DNA of 64,000 bases from Cavenderia fasciculata (taxonomy: Eukaryota; Evosea; Eumycetozoa; Acytosteliales; Cavenderiaceae), in contig NW_004457644.1 of assembly GCF_000203815.1 (NCBI RefSeq), forward strand, positions 434,001-498,000. Reading direction: 5' to 3'. The notes beneath the pieces were generated by a model, which was not told where the DNA came from, did not search any database, and saw only the letters and a program-made list of their open reading frames with translations. A program made the translations under genes and the position numbers. Below are positions 32,347 to 45,300 of this stretch, one piece after another. The number at the start of each line of letters is the position of its first letter. The stretch's first letter is position 1.

Positions 32347-34652
32347 TTTATACTTCTACTTTCTTATTATTATTATTATTATATGTTTGTTATATTGATT
32401 GATTGTCTTTCAGAAGAGTAGATTTGAACTATTTGTTGTTATTGTTATTATTGTTATACTACTATAGTTATTATAGTTGTTATAGTTGTTATAGTTGTTG
32501 TTGTTGTTGTTGTTGTTGTTTTATACAAATTAAGTAATTTACAAGTGTATTCCTACAATATATATACTTTTAATAAATAAATAAATATTTTCTATATATG
32601 TATATATGAAGGGGAGAGAGGGTTATTAGTATCATATGTTACGCCGATCGATCCTTCCTTATCGTGATTGTCCACACTAGAGATTGATGATAATAACAAA
32701 AACATTCACTCACAACACACACTCTTTCTTTCTTTTTCCACCTGATTCCTCTCTCTGCACTCTGATATGTTATTTATAACTTTTTTTTTAACAAACAAAC
32801 AAAATGTCGTGTTGTCCCTTTCAGACAAGGTTTGATTAAATTTTTCAAGCAACTTTTGGATGAAAATAAAAATTTTGTTGTTGTTGGGAAAAAAATATTT
32901 TGTTTGGCGGTCAACTGACAGATGGTGAAGTAGCATGTTTCAGTTGAAAAGAAAAGAAATCGATCTTTTCAATCGGAGGTGTGATTGATCAATGAATAAA
33001 AGCGAATTTTTATAACTAAAATGGGATATCATCGCCTTGACAGTCCGATCTAGTATAGCCACATACACCCAACTAACCAACCAACCACACAATCTATGAA
33101 TCGAGATAATATAATTGTATATGTTGTTTATACCTTTGAGTTTCTTTGGTTTCCTTCCTTCCCTTTTTTTGTGCGTACAATATATATTTTAAAAGATAGA
33201 TATCTAGTGTTGTTGAACAAATATGATAATAAAATCTATGATATCGAGAAGAGGAGGAAGAGGATGAAGAGGATGAAGATATAATAATAATAATAATAAT
33301 AAAATATTGAAAAACAACAACAAATAATACAATTTAAATTAATTACAACCACCAATCAAGAAAGGATACCATCGTGATTATATTATATATCCCCCACAAG
33401 TGGGAGGTGATGGTGGTGGGTAAAGGTGGTGATGGTGATGGTGAGACAGTGTTAAAAAGGGGGAGGTTAAACACGTGAGGTTAAAGTATCAGTCAGGCAT
33501 CATCATATCATGTCTAATGCTGCTTGACTTTTTTTAGTTTTAAATCTCATCATCAAACGAGTGTCTTGTAGTCGATCATAATACTATTGTTTGTTGTTGT
33601 TGTTGTTGTGAAGAGGAAGATGAAGACGGAGATGAGGAAGAGGGAATATGAAAAATGATAATGATACAAAAAAAAGAGAGGGAGATACTATCTAGATCAA
33701 TCAATTATAATTGTTATTATTCTTACCTTTGAAAAAAAAAAAAGAGAGAGAAATGATTTATTGTTTTGTTGTTTGCTGGTAAAGATTGATTGATTGATTT
33801 ATCTTGTTGTTGTTGTCTTAAATAATAACCACCCTTATTTTATTATTATTTAGCAGCAAAACTTCAAGTAAGTAAGTAAGTAATCTCTAATCTTAAGTTA
33901 TCTCTTTACTTTTGTAAATCTAATTATATATAAATAAATATAAATATAAACAACAAGATGAGGATGGGTTGTTTTGTTGTTAAGCATGCTATGTGGTACA
34001 GTATCCCAATGGTCATGAAAAAAAATCCAATTTTAAAAGAATGTCACCCAATGATCTCTTTCTTTTCAAGTAAAAAAAAAATCCAATTTTTTGCCGGGGT
34101 GCACCCCTTTGATAGAGAGTCGGGTGGCCACACTTGAAGAGCCTTTTTTCAACATAAGGATGGTTGATCTGTTAGGTACTAAATTTCCCGATCATCTTGT
34201 TGACTCCCCTTTACATCCCCACAAACATAATGTACATTCTTTGTGTTCATTGAACATTGATACCTTTTTCTCTTCTCTTTATGAACCGCCAGCCGAACCC
34301 ATTTAAATTTCCCGCCTCTCCACAACCAAATCAGCCGATACCCTTACTTTGACTGTGGTTAGTCCTGGTATTGATATTATTTTAAGGATTTTTAAATTAA
34401 TTTTATAGTATCCTTTTTTTTTTTGGAAAAAAAAGAAAATGGATCGAAATATATTTATAAATAGATTTCTTTCTCATCAAAACAATATAAATACTTAATT
34501 TTTGTTTTTGAATCCTTTTTAATTTATTTTATGAATTTTCATTTTAAGAGGGGTGTGATTTTGGTGTGATGCCTATTGTTGTTGTTATATTATGTTGTTG
34601 TTATTATTATTATTATTGTTGTTTGATGTTGTTGCTGATGTATATATATTCT
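32347..34652. promoter_or_regulatory. Upstream region of talin and 3' flank of the leucine-zipper gene
   Basis: No supported gene is seen in 2.3 kb. It has GTT/ATT runs (32430-32520), a GAGGAGATGAAG-rich stretch (33240-33285, 33608-33650), and a more GC-rich patch at about 34090-34330 with a perfect 12-bp palindrome (34096-34107). Short frames at 33096-33284 and 34091-34306 look random. Confidence 0.5.
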
Positions 34653-35861
34653 CTACTCACCTCCAATGATTTGGGAATGAGTTTGTGGCGGTGGTGATGG
34701 GATGAGTTGTTGTGGTTGAAAGTTACTCCAATATGGGTAATTGATTGGTGGGGAGGTTGGCGTAATGTTGGAGCCCGTCGAAGAGGAAGAGATGATGGTT
34801 TGGGTTATTGCTACAGGATTGGTAATACTATTTGGCAGATGTTGTTCTGACTTTACCGGAGAAATGTGGTGATGTTGTTGTTGTTGTTGCTGTTGCTGTT
34901 GCTGTTGTTGGTATTGGTGATCCGATGACGAGTTTGGTGAATGAGGTGAAGTTGGCTCTTTTTTAATAGTGAGTTGATTCATTTGGTTGATTTGTTGAAC
35001 ATGTACATGGTGTGGTTGTTGTTGTTGGTGTTGTTGATGATCATACCCATTATGTTGTGGTTGTTGTTGATAGTGATGATGCTGTTGTTGATGTTGATTG
35101 ACTACAGTCATTTGTTGTTGTAATTTAAGAGCATCCAATTCCTTTTTAAGCATTTGATTCTCGTTGGTCAGACATGAAATGTTGTAGATTGCGTCTTGCA
35201 ACTGCAACGCTATGTATTGGTAGCCATTTTGGAGTGAGTGATTTTCGGTTTTCAACTTGTTATTAATGCACAACAGGTTTTGGTTCTCTGATTTGAGCTC
35301 GTTGGCCGATGACAGCAACTGCTTTTGCTTGAGTCGTCTTTGACGCTCATGCTCTCGATGTTGTTCACGACGGCGTGCCAAAGAGGTGGGCGAACGGTTT
35401 GGCTTGGCCTTGGTGGTGCCGACCGACGATGTAGAAGAAGTGGACGTGGTCGAGGTGGTTGGCGTGGTCACAACAATGGCACCCCCAGTGGTGGATTTAG
35501 TGGGTGAAACCGAGGCAGAGGCGGGGATGGCATCCGACGATCCCGGTGAATGCATAAAAGCGGTCGAGTGGTCAGCTGCTGGTGGTGAATTCACTATATT
35601 ATTGTTGTTGTTGACGGAAATGACCAAGCTTGATGATTGTTGTGGGGGAGGTGGTGGTGAACCGCCACTACTTGAAAGTTGGAAATCTGGCGGTGACGAC
35701 ATATTTGTAGGTGACCCTGGAGACGACATGTTGTGGTATGGGTGATGGTGGTGATGGAAAAAGATCGTCGATTGTTGTTGTTGTTGTTGTTGAGATGGTT
35801 GGGGAGGTGAAAGAGACCCACTATTAATTAAACCAGTGGTAGAACTATTATTATTGTATAA

Positions 35862-35894
<33 letters not shown>

Positions 35895-36518
35895 GTTAGT
35901 ATTATTATTATTAGGGTTATTATTATTAATTACAGAAGATGAAGAAGAGGAAGGAGTGATAGAGGATGAGTTTGTCGAAGAAGGCTGAGGGGAAAAATAT
36001 GTTTCAGCTGCGACGACCGATGGTGTAGAGTTGTTTGAAGCATTGCCTATTATTGATTTTCTATGTTGTTGTTGTTGCTGTTGCTGTTGTTGGTAGATAG
36101 ACGAGGACGAGGAGGTGAGGCCAGGGGGTTGGAATTGTTGTTGGTTAAAGACAAACATATGCTGTGGCTGTTCAAAGATCCCGTTGTTGTTGCTGCTGTT
36201 ACCGCCTCCACCACCACTGCTACTACTATTACTATTACTGTTATTGTTGTTTGTGCCGCCATTGTACATATAGGAGCCTGTCGAGGACGAGGGCTGTATT
36301 TGGAATTGGCTCAAGTAGGATGAGGGTATTTGAGTACCATTGTTGCTTGTGCTACTGCTGGACGTATTCGAAGCAGCTTGGTGATGATGATGGTTGTGGT
36401 GATGATTGTTGTGGTGGTGCTGTGGGTTGTGATGGTGTTGTGTCACAATGATATTAGGGCCACCACTAATTTCATCGACACTATTTTGTGATGAAAAAAT
36501 TTCATTTTTGAGGATCAT
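34653..36518 (-). CDS. Leucine-zipper protein with Gln/Asn/His-rich flanks, bZIP-like
   Basis: As one exon it gives 621 residues. About residues 375-395 are basic (RRREQHREHERQRRLKQKQ). A coiled coil follows at once with leucines in five exact heptads (LLSSANELKSENQNLLCINN and onward) and continues to about residue 470 (ISCLTNENQMLKKELDALKL). The rest is Asn, Gln, His, Ser and Pro repeats, typical of dictyostelid transcription factors. The basic region has Arg where bZIP proteins have the invariant Asn, so DNA binding in the bZIP manner is uncertain. The stop overlaps a GTGAGT donor; splicing to TAG at about 34581 would change the last two residues to a nine-residue tail (ITPKSHPS type). The 5.8 kb gene-free upstream region suits a developmental regulator. 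Confidence 0.8.
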
Positions 36519-37923
36519 GATTGGTTGTTGATATTGGAGAATAATTTTCGACTTTTTTTTTTTTTTTTTGAAATAGAAGTTGCTGATGGGTTTTCCTACA
36601 GTATCTTCCTCTCAATAATAAACACAGAGTGTGTGGTTGGTTGTATGGTTTGTTGGAATTTGATAAAGGTTGGATGTTGAGATGGAAAGTCTTTAAAGAT
36701 CTAATTTAAATGAATAAATAAATCAAGAGAGTATTCCAGTGGGAGAGGGAGAGGGAGAGGGTTATGTGGATGTGGTGTGCCGAAGAAGTCTGAGTTATGA
36801 CTAGTTTGTAAAATCTACATCATAAAAGTATTGAATAAAGATAAGATATGATATAGTTAGTATATATTGAATGTATTTGATTTTGTGGAAGGTGTGGAGA
36901 TTTAGATCTTTATAAACGACAAATATATGTACCTCAACTTCACATAAAGAATAAATAATGATGATTTAATAGTAGGTGGTTGGTGGTTGGTTGATATGTC
37001 GACTAATTATATTATATATAAATATAAAAAGTATTTATGTTATGTGTGTATGTATGTATCTGTGTGTATAATAAATAAGATAATATTTTAAATGAACATG
37101 TTGACTATGAATGATTTAAGAGAGTGACGCTCTGGGTAGAGGAAGATGATCAATCAACCAACAACCTCTCATGGTAAAGCTCAGCGGTCTATCACATGAT
37201 ATTAGAATTAGTTTTACCTAGGTTGGAAGGTGGTCAAACACAGAGAGCACGCTGATTGAACAACAGAGAACGGAATGGATGAAAAACACAATACAAGATA
37301 TAGGGGTGTCTTGGCAGCGTCTCACCTTTTAAGGCAAAACGGATGAAAATAGACTTTTTTGGTTTTCGCCATTTTTGTACATCACCGCTTTGGGAAAAAT
37401 CTTGGGCGATTTTTTGATCGATAAAAACAAAAAAAACAAAACAATGACGAGCCCATCACAGAAACGCCTAACAGAATTTGTCTGCTTTGGGCAAGACCCT
37501 CATCTGAAACATCAGATTAGGCAAAGCGACAGATGGTTGGCGGCATCCTTTAAAGAAAGAAAACCAATAATCGGTATAGTGTAAGCACCATCAGCTGATA
37601 GCTATGAACACTATTCGAGAATGATGATTTATCTTTTTTTTTGCCTCTTGGCCGTAAAATAGGTGGAGGGTAAGTGTGTCAATCAATCACAATGGATGGA
37701 CAATAAGACACACACAAAGTCAACAAAATCTTAAGAGATTTTGTAAAACCACAATCACATATATGTGTGATGGATGGATGGATGATTGATGCGATATTTA
37801 AAAAATTAACATCATGGTGGTATTAAGATGATGATGAATTGTTGGTGGGGCTGTTCTCCTCTTGTCTCTCTCTCTATTTTTTATCCGTCTGTCGTTGCCG
37901 CGGGAGTATCAAAATGACGGGAA

Positions 37924-37954
<31 letters not shown>

Positions 37955-39208
37955 TCGAAAGAGATAGACGACAATCGTCACTTTAGAGTGATAACGACGA
38001 TGATGATGACGATTCATACACCAATAGAATGAATGAATGTTAACTTACTTTGTTTGGATATAGATACAAATGCGGTTCCTCTGTTTACAGAATGGAGACG
38101 CTCAGTGATGGTAAATCTTGAATAAAGGTGGTGGGTTGTAGGAAGTTTTGATATTTTATGGATGGATGTCTGATGAACAGTTTGCAGACTCTAGCTAGCT
38201 TACTAACTACTAAGTGACCTCCTAATATTATAAGAATTTTAAAATGATGCAAAGGTATGATCTTTCAAAAATAGAAAAGAAAAACATAATGTTAATATTA
38301 TTTTATGCAATGTAGAGAGAGAGAGTTATTGTTATGTTTCACATTTAAAAATACAGGTACAGTTGTGAAGGGAGGGAGGGAGGGAAGAATGTGCACTATG
38401 AGAAAGATTAGGTGGTTGTTGGGAATGTGAATGAATACATGTATGTATTTATATAATGCAAGAGAAAGAATCGGCAGTAACGACTTGGCTGTTGGGGCGT
38501 TGACAAACTATTGAGCAATCAACAAACAAACAAAGAATAATGAATTCAATCATTATGTCCAATCACCCACCCATCCACCACCCACGCACCACAAGTAGCA
38601 GATTCTGTGCATCATATCATCCATTCATCTACCATGTGGATTAATCTGTCTGCTGCAAAATATCTAGTATTTCGAGTGTTGTATTGACAATGTTACAACA
38701 TTGATGTGTTAACAGTCGTTTGGGGGAGAGGTTGGTTGGTCAACCACACACAGAAATACCCACACAAAAATTGGTGTTGTTGATCGTGATGATTTTTCTC
38801 CTTTCATGTCAATGTTGAGTTTTGCTGTGTCCGGTTTTGATGAATTTGATGATGATGATGACGATGAAGATTAATGATGACGGATCAATTAGATCGTTTT
38901 TTCATCATTGTGTAAATTTTCTGATTGATTGAAAATTAAAACAAACACATCAAAAAAGGGTAGGGTGTCTATGGATCCTTTTTTTGTTTATAATCATCTG
39001 TGTGTTGTTGTTGTTCCCTTTGTCCTGCTAAAACAAGTGAATCAATTATAATAAGACTAAATATATATTTAGAATAAATAATCTCTATTACAATAATTTT
39101 AATTATTATTATTATTATTACTATTTTTAAAATCTTGATTGTGATTTGATTTGATTTGATTTGATTTCTTTGATAATAAAAAATAATTAATGGAAAAAAA
39201 TAAATAAA

Positions 39209-39241
<33 letters not shown>

Positions 39242-42200
39242 TATAATTATTATAAATACGATAAACGACAATCGATATTTCAAAGGATCGAGTAAAGGAA
39301 AGAAATTTCACAAAAGGTGAGTTGGAAAAAAAAATGTGTAGCTTGGAAAAATAATTGAATTTGGAAAAATAGAGAGGAAAAGAGAGGTGATAAAATTAAA
39401 GATAAATTGAAATATAATCCAAAAATAAAACATGAGTTGTCTCTTCTCTCTCTTGTCTTTTTGCCATTGTTGATTGATTACAAGATGGAAACTGACAACA
39501 TCTCTTCCAAAATTAAAATATTTTAAAAAATAATTATAATCTGACAAAAATATGATGCCTTTTGAAAAAAAAAGAATGGAATAAACAATTAAAAAGATAT
39601 TTACATAAAAGGAAGGATAAGAGACCAATTTTGATGATTGGCAAGTGAAACTATTTTTTTGATTTTTTTTTTACTTTTTAGTATGGTACAATATGGAAAG
39701 TGTTGGGTTGATTGGAAAGGAGGGTTGGATGGAGAAAATTAAAATTGATAGAGTTGAGAAAGGAGTTGATTCTTCTTCTTTAAGTTAAATCTTTGATCTT
39801 GTTTTTTTTCTTTCATTCATTCAATTGTAACTAAAGAAAAATGAATCCTCCTTTTTCGATATGTTTTAAATAGTAGAGGATTTGCAGTGATATAGCTGTT
39901 TGGAGGTGGTGGTGGTGGTGGACCATAGTTGGTTGGACGATGGACAATGTGAACCATTTCACTTAAAGGGCTCGTAAGATTGCTGTTAACTCAACAACAA
40001 CAACACATTAATATTAATTTATTCTATTGTTCCCGAAGTGTTGTACAACGGTAGAGATGAGCACGATTCAATAGGAATCGAATGCCACTCTATTGAATTA
40101 GTATCTACACTACAGTACCGTTGTTGTTGTTGTTGTTGTTGTTGTTGTCGGTGGTGGTAAATGGAATTTGGGTGGGTAAATTCTCAGTGAAACTGTAAGA
40201 TTTTGAGAACAGGTATTCAATGTCACCCCCACCCACACCATGGAACAACACACTCTTTCAGGTTATTGTTTTGTTTTTTTTGAATGAACTGGGTTTTTCC
40301 CAAATTTTGAACACTAGTGTTGTTAAAACCAAACACTCAAACACTCACTTCAATCATAAACTGTGTGTGTGTTTGGTTTGTGAGTGAGCGTGTGTGCGCA
40401 AATGGATTGGAAAAAAATTAAAACAAATTGGAACTGGACAAAGCAACAAAACAACATACGCCATACATTACTAATTCATCTTTTAATTCGTTCTTGTGTT
40501 CTCTCCCCTCTCCCTCTCCCTCCTCTCTCTTTGATGTATTACCAGAGGGAGAGGGGGATGTTGCAACATTGACACAATTATTAATTGTGTGTTTTTTTTG
40601 TTGGAATATTATTATGATTTTTTGTAACAGAGTATTCATAATCAAAAAAAAACAAAACAAATAATAATAATTTTTTTGTGTGAGTGATGAGTGTACTACA
40701 CGGGGTGATGATGAAAAAGATGATCGGTTGGGAGATTAAGGTGAGAGAGGTAAGATGAACACAACCGAAACTAAAGATGTTTGCTACAAGACAGACAGAT
40801 ACTTTTAAAAAAAACTGCGTGCTGTTGACTGTTTCCAATTCCAATTGATTGCGACTCGGTTTCTATTGGTTAATAATGATGTGTGTGTATGGTGTATGCG
40901 TGTGCATTTAGTATAGTATTGTATATAAGTATAGTAGTAAGGACTTTAAGTTAATATTGGGTTCCATACAACAACAATGTATATTCTCTAAAGATTTAAA
41001 TTCTTTGTCTTTTTTTGTTTGGATACTGTCTCTGTCTGTCTGTATGTCTTTCTGTCTATTTGTTTCGAATGGATATGATGGAAAAATATAGTTTTTATTT
41101 TGGAAAACAAAAAAAAGTGAAAGGACAAAACCAATCTATATAATTTTTAAAAAACATGGAAAACAAGATGTGAATCCAATGGACTGTCCACAATGATTAT
41201 TTGATTGATTATTTGATTGATTGATTGATTGATTGATGGGATGATTTTTACTTGTGATATATTGTGTAGCTATCGTTATACCAACAACAACAACAACAAT
41301 TAAAATATGAAAATATCTTAATGCTAATTCTTCAGTTTTATGATTTGTTGGTATTTCCCATTTTGTTTTTTTTTCCTTACCCTGTTTTTGCTGTTACAGC
41401 AGATGTCAATGTCGTCCGTCAGTCTGTCAGTCTGTCAGTCTTGTTTCTTGCGGTGTCGATGAATGCATAGATGTGCTGATGAATGAATAAATAGTTGTTG
41501 CTGCTCTCATATATGTGTGGGTGTGTCTGTGTGGGTGTCGTGGTAGCGCTGCTGGAGAGCGGGTAGGGAGTCAGGTCATCACCTACCTGGCTAGCTACAC
41601 CAACTACAATTTCATCCAGTCTCACTGGCAAAAAGATTAAAAAAAAAAAACATTCTTCTGAAGGATGAGATAAATGGGGTGGGTGGTGGAGGTGTGGGGT
41701 CAGTCAGTCAGTCAGTCAGATTAGTTGTTTTGTAACGAACTGGATAGTTGTATAAATATTACAAGAGAGAGTCAGGACGATTCATCGTCTTCTACTTTTG
41801 TTCTTTAAAGATGGTCAATTGAACCAATAGACCTGGTTATTATTATTCTCTTGTTTATCCTTCCCCATAATGATTATTATACTAGTAACAATATATTCTC
41901 TCTTACCTATGGGGAATTTGGGTTCTAATCCAATCAAATCCTGAATAATCTTTCTTTCTTTCTTTCCTTCTTTCCTTCTTTCTATTGTATTCTATTCTTT
42001 GTTTCTTTCTGGGTTTTTTTTGGAACAATAATATGATCAATAATTATAATCATAATGCGAATCTTGTGATCTATAGCACGGCACAGCATACATACATAAC
42101 CATCATTACCATGAAGACATGGCCGATGTTAGGATGCATGCTGTGTGTCTTTATTTCGCAAAATATTGATAATATAATTACATTGTTGTTGTTGTTGTTG

Positions 42201-42359
42201 TTGTTGCTGTTGTTGTGTTGTGTTGTGTCAGTATTATTATTATTATTATTATTATTATAAAACAACTATAGTTTAGTTGGTTCGTTAGTTCGTTGGGTAG
42301 TTGACTGTGGCTGTGACTGAGTAGTTAGATATATATATATATTATATGCAAGTTAAAGG
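36519..42359. promoter_or_regulatory. 5.8 kb gene-free region upstream of the leucine-zipper gene
   Basis: No supported coding gene is seen. It contains simple repeats: an A run (37925-37946), AAT (39210-39240), GTT (40120-40150), GATT (41210-41240), TTTCC (41950-41980), and GT/TTA near 42180-42255. It also holds a GC-richer patch (about 37310-37600) with a 46-codon frame from 37444, and nested inverted repeats at 40045-40124. Such a long spacer is unusual beside the 200-700 bp spacers elsewhere in this window. Confidence 0.5.
40045..40124. repeat. Nested inverted repeats, candidate structured RNA or regulatory site
   Basis: The outer arms ACAACGGTA (40045-40053) and TACCGTTGT (40116-40124) are perfect complements, as are the inner arms ATTCAATAG (40066-40074) and CTATTGAAT (40090-40098). 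Between them GTAGA and TCTAC can pair alternatively. The 80-nt hairpin lies in otherwise repetitive spacer. No tRNA box B, and no match to the dictyostelid class I RNA motif as I recall it, was seen. Confidence 0.4.
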
Positions 42360-45300
42360 TTATAGGAAATAGAGATGGAAAAGGAATAAAAATACAGTTG
42401 TGACGGCAGCGGCGGCGGCGGAGGTGGTGATGAGCGTTGTTGTGAAGAGTATACTGCTGGCACTGGATATCACTGTTGTCGTTGTTGTTGATGACGATAT
42501 ACTAGTGGTTGCGCTAGCGCTATTTGTTGTAGTAGTACTAGAGATTGAAGAAGTTACCGATGTTGTCGAGCTACTTGAATCAGTAGTAGTGGTAGGGGTA
42601 GTTGTAGTGGTTGCAGTTGTAGTGGTGGTAGTGGTGGTAGTTGGAAAATTGATAATATGAATAGAGATGGAATTGGATACCATCGTCGTATTGACTATCA
42701 CTCTAAACCAAATAATATCAGAATTTAAAGATGGGAGTGATATTATCAAAGACGACGAGTTTGTCGACATCGACATCGGCGACAACAACACAAACGAATT
42801 GTTTGTTAATGTGGTGGTAGTGGTAGTAGATTGATTCATCTCTACTCTAATATTTTCAGGAATATTTCCAAATTTGTAACCTGTTAGTGTTATGTTGTTA
42901 GAGTTGGGAACTCCAAAGTTTTGATAGTTGCTTGCAAAGTTGGTGTCGATTGTCGAGATGATCGGACCGGTTGAAAAGGTGGTGGATATGGTCGATTGGA
43001 ATTGGAGTGATGCCAAGTCGTTGCTAGAGTATCCACGCATATTATTCTTGTAGTCGGATATACCGTAGAGTGACAGGTAGATGTTTCCAGGGTACCCAAA
43101 CCCATAGGGTACTTTGATTTGAGCAGTGTATTGTGCATTCGTCTTGTTCATGGCGATTGCAGTGGCATAAACACCAAGAGATGTAAATGACGACAATCCC
43201 TTTCCTCCAATAACTTGATCAAATACAATTGATCCAGGTTGTTGATCATTATGATAATAATAATAATTACTAGTTGAAATATAAACTAATGGGATGTTTC
43301 TTGGAGAAAGGTATCTATTGTCACTGGTTGAGAATTGGATGTAAATGGTTTGGGTTGGGTCTGGATTACCAGTATCGAGTGATTGACGCGACACGTTGAA
43401 CGAGTCGAGTTGGGGGAGCACAGTGTCGGATGCAGCGGATGAGCAATTAGAGTAAAAGCTGATTGCTCCTCCGAGATAGTTGAGGAGTGGGGATATACCA
43501 TTTGGGTCGCTGCTGTTGCCGACGAAACCGGCATTATCAACCGTCCACATATAGGTGATGTTATAGTATTGACTCGTGCATTCATTCTTGTCAATGGCGA
43601 ATTGCACGCGATATGCACCGTTCCATTGGTCGCCTTTGACTCGGTCACTGTCATTGAGTAAAAAGACTAGCGGCACTCGATCATACGTCCCTTGGACATG
43701 TACAATTGCTTGTTTGAACCCGTTGAGTCTTTCGGTAATATTAAACTCGAATCCATAAAGATTGGAACTGGCACCGGCCGAATAAGGTATGTAGCCAGTA
43801 ACAATGGGTGGCATCTCATCACCATTATTCGAGGTGACAGGGATGATCTCGGAAAAGTCGAGCCATGAGTGCAGGTCAATCGACGTGTAGGTGACGGGTG
43901 GAATACGCAGTGTGTAGTCGGGTGTGCCCGTAAAGAGGTTCTGGGGCAACGTAAAGTTGATTTGGAATCCAATCTGTGAATTGACATAGGCACCGTAAAA
44001 TGTCTCGTTTCTGTCGCCATACACCATTGTCAAACTGACCGGCAGATTAATATCGACTGCTGGTGGTCTGAACGTGACTGTCATTTGCTGAATGTTGTTG
44101 GTGAGCGAGATGCTGCCGCTGGGACTAAAAAGTGTTGTGCTAAACTCTTGTTTGCTCGTTGGCAGCGACCACAACCCTATGATCAAGTCATTGTACAATG
44201 GGAAGGGTTGGAGACGCACAAGGTTAAAGTTGAGCAGTGTGTCGGACCCTCCAAATTGGCGTTGGTTGCCGGCGCGGTCACATACGACCAATGATGGTTG
44301 CGCGGGATACTCGAAATAGTCAATGACACGTTGATACGTTCCATTGTAGATGGTTCCCGAAACGAGGTGCAGTGGCGTGACAGCCTGTCCGTCATCCGCG
44401 TGGAATACAAGGTGACTAAACCCAGATGTCGAGTCGGTTATGACTATTGTCACGAGTGCGGTTGTTCCCTTGAGCCGGAGGTACTGGATTGATTGGATGG
44501 TCGGTGCCTGGGAGTCGGTCAAACTCGCAGTATAAGTGACTGTATTTGAGGGAATAGTCGCGTATGGCAAGACGGGTAGTGTCACGGTTGTTTGGAGTGA
44601 GGTAGAGTACATTGACACTGGTATATCAATAGACGTATTATACAATAGTTTAGAGGTGCTACTTGTAGCAGCTACACCAAATGGATAGGGGAGGTTGATA
44701 TCAAATGTTGGACGTGAACTGACAGCGATGGTCATATACGACCCTGGTACCGCTGGAGCTTGGTATGCTAGCTTTACAGTCCCCACTGCCACAGCCGACA
44801 CAGCCGCATCAATCGCTGTGGATGCTTGGTGTTGGGGTCCCCCAGGATTAGTAATCGACACGACCGGTGTAATAGACTTGAGTGCAGTCGCATTAAACAA
44901 CATCCAACTATACGAAAGTGACGGACTCGTCGTCGACCCCGAGAGTGGTAGCTTGGCCAAAAACACAGGGTTGGTCTGTGTGCCGTACACGGGATACGAG
45001 AGCACACGGAAATTGGATGGAACACCCGCACCGTAAGCATATAGGAAAGGTGTAGCACCTGACGATGCCGTAAAGCTGACCAACGAGTATGCGGTGGTCT
45101 GAGTGGGCACTGTGATGACGCCTGACGCCGGGTAGACGCTTGTCAGGAGCGATGTGATCGTGTTGGTCACTTGCGACGGGCCGATAAAACTGCCTATTGA
45201 AAAGGCGGCGAGTATACGTCCTCCACCACCCAGTATCTGCATATTCAACGGTTGTTGGACATTGGTCAGCATAGTTTGGAATAATGGGTCAATCACAACC

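Noticed and set aside
34091-34306. 71-codon plus-strand frame in the spacer between talin and the leucine-zipper gene
   Set aside because: It is only a short open stretch with no start context, no splice partners and no recognisable domain.
37160-37220. tRNA-like GGTAAAGCTCAGCGG with a TTTACC partner
   Set aside because: No box B or T arm follows and the arm spacing is wrong for a tRNA.
39210-39245. AAT run considered as part of an Asn-rich coding region
   Set aside because: No open frame with sensible flanks surrounds it; it is a spacer microsatellite.
41860-41935. CCCATAA-like element followed by TTGGGTTCTAATCCAA, considered as a small RNA promoter and T arm
   Set aside because: The downstream sequence forms no tRNA or known small RNA shape, and the motif is short enough to be chance.
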